NCBI GenBank assembly: GCA_963779225.1
Contig: CAVZWW010000003.1
Span: 1,550,001 to 1,614,000 of the forward strand
DNA length: 64,000 nt
Direction: 5' to 3'
DNA from: CAVPCZ01 sp963779225
GTDB taxonomy: Bacteria; Bacteroidota; Ignavibacteria; UBA10030; UBA6906
Shown: one piece after another, positions 26,361-34,099 of the stretch
Layout of the letters: each line of letters begins with the position of its first letter
Position numbering within the stretch: position 1 is the stretch's first letter
Translations under genes and position numbers: made by a program
Notes under the pieces: model-generated
Database searches by the model: none
The model's input: the letters and a program-made list of their open reading frames with translations, nothing else
What the model was told of the DNA's origin: nothing

Positions 26361-26842
26361 TTCCGGAATCACCCGGTCCTGATGCATCTCATGAGGTCCG
26401 TGCAGGAGTCGAAACGAGTTCCGCAAACTTCGGGCCTCCTCCTGTTGTATGGAGGGATTCGGTTGTCGGGGTCGTAACTTCTCCGTTGTTCGTTGCTTAT
26501 CCAGGCGGACGGTTACTTCGGGCGCAATGCCCGTTGTGCCGTCCTCCTGTATGATCTCCCGGAGCGTGATTCTTCCGCTGCCCTCACACGCCATCCTCCG
26601 GCTCCTCCCGGGCCTGCACCTCATTCCTGCAGGGCTCCATCGTTCCGCTCTCTTCATCGGCCATCATTCCTCTTTTTTGCAGGGCCGTGGTCATACACCA
26701 CACGTCATTCTCCGTCCCCTTCAGTGGCTTTCGCGTGTTCTCACTCAAGCTTCCATTCGCCTTTCCCCTTCCGACCTTCCATTTGACCTCCGGATGTCGT
26801 ATTATTAGAGTTACATAGAAGAAACGTCGTTTTATTAGTAAT
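26361..26842. other. Intergenic region without recognised gene
   Basis: 482 bases between pepF and the secreted repeat protein. The top strand is pyrimidine-rich. Open frames here (26449-26808, 26493-26786, and a minus-strand frame 26584-27270 that runs into the next gene) have no family features or ribosome sites. No promoter can be assigned with confidence, although the last 60 bases are AT-rich. Confidence 0.5.
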
Positions 26843-29065
26843 ATGAAGAGCTTTCTTGTCATTATCGCGGCTCTGCTCCACACGTTCTCCGGGTTCGGCC
26901 AGGACGGAGTGGAAGCGCGATTTTCCCGCCTGCCAATACTCGTTGCCCCTGCCGATAGTGCGACGTCAGTCCCTGTCCGCCCGCTGTTCGTCTGGTCACG
27001 GGCGGGAGCTGATTCGCTGTATTTCCTCCAGATTGGCCCGGATACCTCATTCTCAGCACCGATCATTGTTGACACTGTCGCGTTTGATACCATGCGTGCT
27101 TGTCCGATCGTGCTGGCGAACGATAGCACCTTCTTCTGGCGCGTCGGGATCCTCGGCATGGGGCCGGATTCGCTGTTTTCTGTTGTACGCACTTTCCGTA
27201 CTACACGGCTTCCGGTTCTTTCGACCCGTCTGTTGGACTTTCCGGACACACGAAAGGGGAGGGACACCACACGCGAGGTAGTGCTCTACAACACTTTGTC
27301 CGAAACCCTCGTCGTGGATTCAGCAGGGATCCGGACCGCCGCATGGCGCGTCTCGCCGGGTCTCCGAAAGCCAAGGTCCGACACCGTCACGGTGGATTCA
27401 GCAGGGTCCCCGGTGACCGCCGCATGGCGTGTCGCTCCGGCTCTCCCTGAGCCCATGTCCGACACCCTCGTTATGGATTCAGCAGACTCCTCGACGGCCG
27501 CCCTGAGCCTTACGCCGGGTCTCCGAAAGCCAAGGTCCGACACCCTTGTTGTGGATACGGCGGGGTTCCGGGCGATTGCCCCCCGTTTCACCCGTGCTCT
27601 GCCGGAGCCCATGTCGGACACTCTTGTTGTGGATTCAGCCTGGTCCCGGACCGCCGCCCGTGACATCATGCCGGCTTTCCCTTGCCGGATAATGGCCGGT
27701 GACAGTCTTGTCCTCCGCGTTACCTACCGGCCGGAGTGGTTCGGAGTATTTAAGGACACGCTTCACGTTGCGACCGACGCAGGAATTTGCACCCTGCCGC
27801 TCGCCGGACTCTGTTCTCCGCCCGCGCTCTTTGTGTCTCCCTCGTTCGTCGCTCTGGGTCCAATTGCCTTCACAGATACCGGCCAGGTCAGTGTGGTGAT
27901 CCGCAACACCGGCCGGACAAATGATCTTTCGCTGCATAACCTGACGACACGCACGCCGCTCTTCAGCTTTTTTCCAGCGGTATTCCCCCCCATAAGCCCG
28001 GGTGACAGCCAACGAGTGCGGGTGAAGTTTCACATGCGCGCCCTCAGGCGGGAGTTGTTCGGTATCTTTTTCGATACGTTGCTGGTGGACTCGGACGGAG
28101 GGCGGGAGCGTGTGGTGATGCGGGGGGAATCTCCTCCGCCCCGGATCGGCGTGGAACCGGTATCGTTGAGCCTAGGCGATGTGGCGGCCCGGGACACCCT
28201 TCGGTACGATCTGAGGATCGTCAACGGGTCCATCAACCCCCTGCGGTTGGATTCCATCCGCACACGCGGACGTTCGTTCAATCCGGGATTATCTCGTGGT
28301 CAGGTCAGGCAAACGGACACGTTGATCGTGCCCGTGCGTTTCACGTCCACCAGACATGGCCAGCATGCGGATACGCTCACGTTGTTCAATAACTCCTGGC
28401 GCGGTCCGGTCAGAATTCCCCTGCTGAGCTTCGTTCCGTTTCCCGAGGTTCTTCCGGAGTCACAGCACGGGGATTTCGGCTCGGTGGTGAAGAAGGACAC
28501 TGCGCGACTGGTGTTCCGTTTCTCCAATCCCTCCATCAGTCTTCTGCGGGTGGATTCCGTCAGCACCCGCACACGCTTCTTCCGGCTGTACCGCCCGAAG
28601 ATGCCGTTCTATGTGCCGACCGGAGACTCTCTTGTGGTGAGCGTGGAGTTCATTCCTGACAGCGCACGACACTTCAGCGATACGCTGACCATCGTCAGCA
28701 ATGCGGCGTCCTCGCCCGATCGTATACCTCTCTGGGGAGATGCTGTATTTGCGGGAGCGGCCGGTGGGGGAAGCGGGCTGCCGGGGACATTCGAACTGTT
28801 TCCCAACTATCCCAATCCGTTCAACGCATCAACGACGTTTCGTTATGCTGTGCCCGAGCCGAGTCATGTCCGGCTGGAGCTCTTCACGACGCTGGGCCAG
28901 ATGGTGGCAGTCCTGGAAGATGCAGACCGGGTCGCGGGTTTCTATGATGTGCGCTGGTCGACCGATGTTACCTCGGGGACCTACTACTACCGGATGAGTG
29001 CAACGCCGCATAACGATCCGGGAAGGACCTTTGTCGGGACGAAACGGTTGGTGATTCTTCGCTAG
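26843..29065 (+). CDS. Secreted beta-sandwich (ASH/choice-of-anchor-D type) protein with type IX sorting domain
   Basis: 740 residues with signal peptide (MKSFLVIIAALLHTFSGFGQ). After a first Ig-like region come five tandem 26-residue repeats (27299-27685), then several beta-sandwich units of the kind centred on VSPSFVALGPIAFTDTGQVSVVIRNTG and VEPVSLSLGDVAARDTLRYDLRIVN, which resemble ASH/choice-of-anchor-D domains. The C-terminus ELFPNYPNPFNASTTFRYAV...TYYYRMSA is a type IX secretion sorting domain. Function is unknown; such proteins are often surface adhesins or scaffolds. The start is the first ATG before the signal peptide; no Shine-Dalgarno is visible. No enzymatic motif was found. Confidence 0.75.
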   Translation: MKSFLVIIAALLHTFSGFGQDGVEARFSRLPILVAPADSATSVPVRPLFVWSRAGADSLYFLQIGPDTSFSAPIIVDTVAFDTMRACPIVLANDSTFFWRVGILGMGPDSLFSVVRTFRTTRLPVLSTRLLDFPDTRKGRDTTREVVLYNTLSETLVVDSAGIRTAAWRVSPGLRKPRSDTVTVDSAGSPVTAAWRVAPALPEPMSDTLVMDSADSSTAALSLTPGLRKPRSDTLVVDTAGFRAIAPRFTRALPEPMSDTLVVDSAWSRTAARDIMPAFPCRIMAGDSLVLRVTYRPEWFGVFKDTLHVATDAGICTLPLAGLCSPPALFVSPSFVALGPIAFTDTGQVSVVIRNTGRTNDLSLHNLTTRTPLFSFFPAVFPPISPGDSQRVRVKFHMRALRRELFGIFFDTLLVDSDGGRERVVMRGESPPPRIGVEPVSLSLGDVAARDTLRYDLRIVNGSINPLRLDSIRTRGRSFNPGLSRGQVRQTDTLIVPVRFTSTRHGQHADTLTLFNNSWRGPVRIPLLSFVPFPEVLPESQHGDFGSVVKKDTARLVFRFSNPSISLLRVDSVSTRTRFFRLYRPKMPFYVPTGDSLVVSVEFIPDSARHFSDTLTIVSNAASSPDRIPLWGDAVFAGAAGGGSGLPGTFELFPNYPNPFNASTTFRYAVPEPSHVRLELFTTLGQMVAVLEDADRVAGFYDVRWSTDVTSGTYYYRMSATPHNDPGRTFVGTKRLVILR
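27299..27685 (+). repeat. Five 78-bp (26-aa) tandem repeats in alternating two-unit pattern
   Basis: Units begin at 27299, 27377, 27458, 27536 and 27614, each opening with SDTLVVDSA or a variant. Units 1 and 3 end in GLRKPR, units 2 and 4 end in LPEPM, so the array is built of two 52-residue super-units plus a partial fifth. Unit 2 has one extra codon. Confidence 0.9.
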
Positions 29066-29083
29066 TTTGAAAACTCGCGTGGT

Positions 29084-31498
29084 TTACTCTTCCTCTATCA
29101 AGCTCACCTCTTTCCATGTTCCGTCCTTTTCGAAGCGGACCGTCTTGATTTCGAAGGGTTTGAATGTCAGCGGTACGGAGATCGCCGGCCGGCGCAGATG
29201 AATTGTTGTCTGTCCCGGCTCTCCCAGCACTTCCTGCAATCGCACAACAAGCCCGCTTCCGTTCCAGGATCTCTTGCATGCAATCATTCTCACGCCTCCC
29301 GGACCGGCGGAAAGCAATTCTTCCGTCGCCGGTGTCCGGTCCCCGACCGGCAGATGAGCCAGGGCAAACGGCGGGGTGCTGAGCCAGTCGGCGAGTCCTG
29401 ATACCGCCTCCCGCAGGCCGGATGGATCTCCGGCCATCAGGAGTATGCGCATCTCGTGCACACCCTGATCCATATGCTTGAGTTGATGTGCCTTCTCGAG
29501 CGGGTATTCATTCTGGTAGCAATAGAGCGGGCTTCGCAGGACGGAGATCCGGATCTCTCCGTCCTTCAGGTCAAAGCCATGCTGCCCGCTGCTTATCACC
29601 GCCAGAGAAGTGGGCTTGCCTCCGACATCACCACTGATGACCATCCACCTTCCCTGAACATACTCCTGCCCGTCGGCCGGCCTCCGTTGCGTTCCCCCGG
29701 GCACCTCACATTCGACATCGGATGATCGGAAGACCGTCGGGATGGCGAGCTTCAGCCGTTGCCGTTGCTGGTTCCAGTGAATGCGCAGCCGGAATTCCAG
29801 AAACGGATGGTGCGCATACGCGATTGTGCGGAGGAAGATCGTGCTTCTGCTGTATTCCATTGCGACTTCCGTGATTCGCCGCACCGGACCGTCCTCAACG
29901 GTCTTGAACGAATCTGCAACCGGCGAAAAGGTCCCGGTCACGTTGCGATAGCTCCACTCGTCCATTCCCCATGAGTCGGCCAGATCTTCCACGACCAGTG
30001 GCAACAACGCTCTGCCGGCAAGCGTGTGACGTCCCCCCGGGGTCTCCAGGCTGGTCACCAGACCGGAATGGGCATCGGTTGTGTGGACAACCATTGAGGG
30101 CGCCTTTTCAACCTGTGCGGGGCCTTCGTGAATCTCCAGCCGGAAATGTGCCGCGCCCACATGCGGAAGAGAAGGGGTGAAACAGATTTTCCTTCTCCAT
30201 TCGTCGACCAGGAGGAGTTGCTCCGCCGCTTCCTCCTGCACGGGGATTTCCCTGTCATCAAGCGTGAACAATCTGGCATGCCATTTTCCACCGAACTTCG
30301 GAACGTGGTCGATCAGATATTCAAGTTCCACAGGAACCGCCGGAGCTCCGGGATTTGCATTCAGGATGGTGACCGGGATGGTGACCGGCAGGTGCCGGCC
30401 GGAAGAAAACGCCGCCGCTGCGCCGAGCCGAAGCCGTCTGTGTGTTTCCGAGGATCGCCCGTACAGATCGAGGGCGTCGAGTTCACCCGTTTCGACCGAG
30501 GACCCCGGAAGGATGTCGTGAAAATCGTTGAACAGATGGTCCCGCCATGCATCGCGCAACTCTTCAGCCGGATAGGGCTGGTTCCGGAGCCACCATGTTG
30601 CGGCGCGGAGCCCCTCGGTCTGTACCAGCTCGCCCAGGTTACGCTGCATCCGCCGTTTGAGGCGGGACATCGAAGTGTAACACCCCGTAAAGATCCGCTG
30701 CAGTTCTCCTTCAACCACGGGAGCACGATCGAGTAATGGCAGTATTGCCGCATAGAACCGTTCGGTTGAGCTGTGCACGACTTCTACACGGGCTTCCTTT
30801 TCGATATACTCCTGGATCTGCTCGAGTTCTTTCCTCGTCGCGCCGCCGCCGTGGTCGCCGAGACCCCAGAAGACAGGCGTATCCCGGTTGAGTCTGAGTG
30901 CAAGTTCGGCCGCTTCCCGAATCCGCTCCACGGCTTTGCCGTGAAACGTGTTGTAGGCGGGGAAGGGGATCCGGTACACGCCAATCTCCGATCCGTCAAC
31001 GCCTCTCCAGCGATAGAGGTCGGAGGGGAGTGGAAGGTTTTTCTCCTCGGGCCTCATGTGGACGTACATCTTGAATCCCGCCTTCACCAGAATCTGCGGG
31101 AGCCCCGCGGTGTGTCCGAACGGGTCGAAGTTGTAGGCGACGAGAGGTTTTACGCCAAAATGTTCCTGGAAGTACCGGCGGCCTTCGGCGATATGCCTGA
31201 TGATTGCTTCCGTTCCCGGCATGATCACGTCGGGTTGCAGGTCCCAACCCCCTCCTATGCACCAGCGCTGTTCCGCCACGAGTTCGCAGATCTCCTCAAA
31301 CAGGGCCGGGTCGTACTCTTCGACCCATCGGTAGAGGATTGCCTCGTTGTGTGTGAAGATGAACGAAGGGAATTCGCGCAAGAGACGGGCGGCAATGCCG
31401 AATGTGGTGATGGCTTCTGCCGCTCCCTCCTCCCAGCGCCACTGCCAGACGGGGTCAAGGTGAGCATTGCAGATCAGATGAAGAACAGGCTTTTTCAT
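29084..31498 (-). CDS. Alpha-mannosidase, glycoside hydrolase family 38 (copy 2)
   Basis: 804 residues; HLDPVWQW (His13, Asp15) and NFDPFGHTAGLP (Asp125 nucleophile) are placed exactly as in copy 1 at 5726-8167. It differs mainly in the C-terminal beta domains. No signal peptide, so action on imported oligosaccharide is likely. It follows the second SSS symporter with a 36-base gap, repeating the symporter-mannosidase order of the first operon, but no GH3 or UroD-like gene follows. The gene is convergent with the secreted repeat protein. Ribosome site before the ATG is weak. Confidence 0.93.
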   Translation of the reverse strand: MKKPVLHLICNAHLDPVWQWRWEEGAAEAITTFGIAARLLREFPSFIFTHNEAILYRWVEEYDPALFEEICELVAEQRWCIGGGWDLQPDVIMPGTEAIIRHIAEGRRYFQEHFGVKPLVAYNFDPFGHTAGLPQILVKAGFKMYVHMRPEEKNLPLPSDLYRWRGVDGSEIGVYRIPFPAYNTFHGKAVERIREAAELALRLNRDTPVFWGLGDHGGGATRKELEQIQEYIEKEARVEVVHSSTERFYAAILPLLDRAPVVEGELQRIFTGCYTSMSRLKRRMQRNLGELVQTEGLRAATWWLRNQPYPAEELRDAWRDHLFNDFHDILPGSSVETGELDALDLYGRSSETHRRLRLGAAAAFSSGRHLPVTIPVTILNANPGAPAVPVELEYLIDHVPKFGGKWHARLFTLDDREIPVQEEAAEQLLLVDEWRRKICFTPSLPHVGAAHFRLEIHEGPAQVEKAPSMVVHTTDAHSGLVTSLETPGGRHTLAGRALLPLVVEDLADSWGMDEWSYRNVTGTFSPVADSFKTVEDGPVRRITEVAMEYSRSTIFLRTIAYAHHPFLEFRLRIHWNQQRQRLKLAIPTVFRSSDVECEVPGGTQRRPADGQEYVQGRWMVISGDVGGKPTSLAVISSGQHGFDLKDGEIRISVLRSPLYCYQNEYPLEKAHQLKHMDQGVHEMRILLMAGDPSGLREAVSGLADWLSTPPFALAHLPVGDRTPATEELLSAGPGGVRMIACKRSWNGSGLVVRLQEVLGEPGQTTIHLRRPAISVPLTFKPFEIKTVRFEKDGTWKEVSLIEEE

Positions 31499-31534
31499 GA
31501 GGATGATCGATATTGAGAGCGTGTGGGATCAGGT

Positions 31535-33295
31535 TCAGGATTCGTTTGCCGAAGGAAGGTGCTTGTACCAGGTGAAATACAGGAGAACAGCTGTGAAAAA
31601 GCACAAGACCAGCCAGAGGGCGGCGTTGGGCCAATCGTGGAGAAACATGTAGAAGGGAATGACGGCCAGACAAAGCTGAAAAAAGGACGCAATTACGGAG
31701 TTGATGATATCAAATGCGGGTTCGCGGTCGTCCGCAGGCACCAGCCCGCGCCGGATTGCTTCGCGCCGGACGGGCCCCCAGACTCCGAAGGGGCGAATCT
31801 TTGTGTAGAACCGGACGAGCGTCTCCATATCCGCAGGAGCCGTAAGAAAGGTGATGACAAGGGTCACGCCGAATGATGCCGACATCAAAAAGAGAATCGC
31901 CCAGTGTAACGGGAGGTCGTTGAGGAAAAGTTTGTGAATGACGACTACTCCTGTTGACCCTGCCATACTCCAGAGGAATGAACGGGCGCTGAAACGCCAC
32001 CAGTGCCAGCGCATTGCCGCCGGCACCATGATCATCGTGAGCATAACATACAGAAGCATTTCCCAGGCGGAGATGATCTGGTCGTACATGAAGCTGAGAC
32101 CGAATCCCACCAGCATGACCACGGACGAAGCGACCATGCCAAGCCGGACGAGTGATTGCTCGGGCATGTGTTTCGCAAAATAGCGCTTCAGGAAATCATT
32201 CAGAACCACATTGCTGGTGACATTGATGATGGCGCTCAGTGTGGACATGAGGGCCGCAAGAAGCACCGCCATGAAGAGCCCCGATATGCCGACAGGCAGG
32301 CTTTTCACCACGATGGGCATGATCCGTTCGGCATCAAAGGACTGTGAAGTCCCCATATAGTGGATGCCGAACGCGAGGAACGAACCGGCGAGAAGCCAGC
32401 GGACGGTGTGGCCGAGGGTCCATGCCCCGGCGGCAAGTGAAGCTTCGCGCGCACTTTTCGTGGTAAGGAAAAATGTGAAATCCCAGCCGAGAGGTCCCGC
32501 CATAAGTTTGAACATGAGCCAGACCAGACTTGCGAGCGCCAGAGGACCGAACGGAAAATACTGGTGATAGGAGGCGGGGGCCTGGGAGAGGTAGTCTGTC
32601 CAGAGGGACCATGTGGGGGCAAGTGACCCCCATTCCGGTGTTCGCGCAACAATTGCGGGAAGACCGTCCGGGAGTTGAAGCGCGGCAATACTCAGTCCCG
32701 CGGCGCCGATGATAATCAGGGTGGTCTGGAAAATATCCGTCCACACAACCCCGAAGAACCCTCCAAACGTTACATAGACCCCGACAACGGCAAAGAGGAT
32801 GGAGGTGGAGGCCCAGCGTGGAAGTGGGACAAACTCCTCCGCGAATTTCCCTGTGCCTACGGCGACATAGACCAGCGTGAGGATCATGGAGAGGAGGATG
32901 AACGATGCCACTGCCACGCGGAGATATTCCGTGTCGCGTGTTTCGCCAAAGCGTGTTGCGTTCCATTCGGCCACCGTCATAACGCCGGAGCGTCTGATGT
33001 ACTTTGCCTGGTACGACATGTAGATGGCCATCATAAAGAACCCCCACGCGATGTGGAGGATCCACACCGACTTGATGCCCAGGTAGTACATGAGTCCGAC
33101 AATGAGCATCGTGCCGCCGATGTCGGTATAGCTCGAGCAGCCGGAAAGTCCGATCATCCACCAGGATACCTGCCGGTCGCCAAGGTAGTAGGCGTCCAGT
33201 CTTTGCATCGCGCGTTTTCGGAAGTAGACACCGATTTGTATGGTGACGCCGAGATACAGAATGATAATGACTATGTCGACGGGATGGATCGTCAT
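31535..33295 (-). CDS. Sodium:solute symporter (SSS/SLC5 family), copy 2
   Basis: 586 residues, the same length as copy 1 and similar throughout (MIGLSGCSSYTDIGGTMLIVG; AALMSTLSAIINVTSNVVLNDFLKRY). Start at 33295 is well supported by GGAGGT upstream; the longer frame to 33367 is rejected. About thirteen membrane segments. Likely substrate is a mannose-containing sugar, judged only from the adjacent alpha-mannosidase gene. No LacI-type palindrome like that of the first operon is visible upstream, so the two modules may be controlled differently. Confidence 0.9.
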   Translation of the reverse strand: MTIHPVDIVIIILYLGVTIQIGVYFRKRAMQRLDAYYLGDRQVSWWMIGLSGCSSYTDIGGTMLIVGLMYYLGIKSVWILHIAWGFFMMAIYMSYQAKYIRRSGVMTVAEWNATRFGETRDTEYLRVAVASFILLSMILTLVYVAVGTGKFAEEFVPLPRWASTSILFAVVGVYVTFGGFFGVVWTDIFQTTLIIIGAAGLSIAALQLPDGLPAIVARTPEWGSLAPTWSLWTDYLSQAPASYHQYFPFGPLALASLVWLMFKLMAGPLGWDFTFFLTTKSAREASLAAGAWTLGHTVRWLLAGSFLAFGIHYMGTSQSFDAERIMPIVVKSLPVGISGLFMAVLLAALMSTLSAIINVTSNVVLNDFLKRYFAKHMPEQSLVRLGMVASSVVMLVGFGLSFMYDQIISAWEMLLYVMLTMIMVPAAMRWHWWRFSARSFLWSMAGSTGVVVIHKLFLNDLPLHWAILFLMSASFGVTLVITFLTAPADMETLVRFYTKIRPFGVWGPVRREAIRRGLVPADDREPAFDIINSVIASFFQLCLAVIPFYMFLHDWPNAALWLVLCFFTAVLLYFTWYKHLPSANES

Positions 33296-33544
33296 ACGGC
33301 GGTACCTCCGAGCTGGGACTACCGGTTGTCGTAATGCATGAGAGTGGGAAGAACGGGAGGATTGCATCGCCTGCCTTCGGGCGGCGGAATCCGGCGATTG
33401 GCAAGTGGCCCGATGAATATAGGGAAAGTTTAAGCAAAAGGGAATATCCGGTCATCTGGAGGTTGAGCCAGAAATGGATTATATTCAGCGAAATAGCAGC
33501 ATTGCCGCTGTCAATACAGGTTGGACATTCCCGGGAAGACAACA

Positions 33545-33961
33545 ATGAATGGATGCATATTCTGCAAGATCGCCAGAAATGAAATGGATGCATTGATTCT
33601 CCATAGGAATAGTCTCGTTACGGTATTCATGGACATCAATCCCGTGTCTCGCGGACATGTCCTCGTCATTCCCAACAAGCATTTCGAAAACATGAATGAT
33701 GTTGAAGATCGGTACCTCATGGAGATAGCCATGGAGAGTAGGAAGATGGGGATCTTTCTGGAAAGCACACTCGGTGCGACCGGTTTCAATGTCCTTGTGG
33801 CAAATGGGAGATCGGCACAGCAATCGGTGTTTCACTTACATTTCCATGTTATTCCGAGGTACGAAAACGATTTGATCAATCTCTGGTTTGACAGAAGAAT
33901 GGCGAAGAATTCTGACATCCGTGAAGTCTATGCGCTCCTGCGAGCGCACTCTCTGGTGTGA
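33545..33961 (+). CDS. HIT family nucleotide hydrolase/transferase
   Basis: 138 residues from ATG at 33545 (GGGAAG upstream); the ATG at 33521 is less likely because the family begins at CIFCKI. The N-terminal CIFCKIARNE and the histidine triad HLHFHVIP are intact. Bacterial HIT proteins of this Hint/HinT-like type hydrolyse AMP-linked or dinucleotide substrates. In place of the usual second zinc-type motif the sequence is unremarkable. Stands alone between divergent and convergent neighbours, so its partner pathway is unknown. Confidence 0.9.
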   Translation: MNGCIFCKIARNEMDALILHRNSLVTVFMDINPVSRGHVLVIPNKHFENMNDVEDRYLMEIAMESRKMGIFLESTLGATGFNVLVANGRSAQQSVFHLHFHVIPRYENDLINLWFDRRMAKNSDIREVYALLRAHSLV

Positions 33962-34099
33962 CGAGAAGTATCCGAGAGGCCGTGCCTGAGGTGCAGCCCG
34001 ATCGATGATTCGCCCGGATCTCTTCAACGCAATCGTCGCGGGACATTGTTCCGAACCGTTCAGGGGGAAGATTTCAGAGGATGATTGCCTGAAGATGGG

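Noticed and set aside
24540..26657. 705-codon minus frame opposite oligoendopeptidase F
   Set aside because: Arises from codon bias of the pepF gene; rich in His/Arg, no family blocks, no ribosome site.
26584..27270. 228-codon minus frame before the secreted repeat protein
   Set aside because: Overlaps the signal peptide region of the + gene and has no features.
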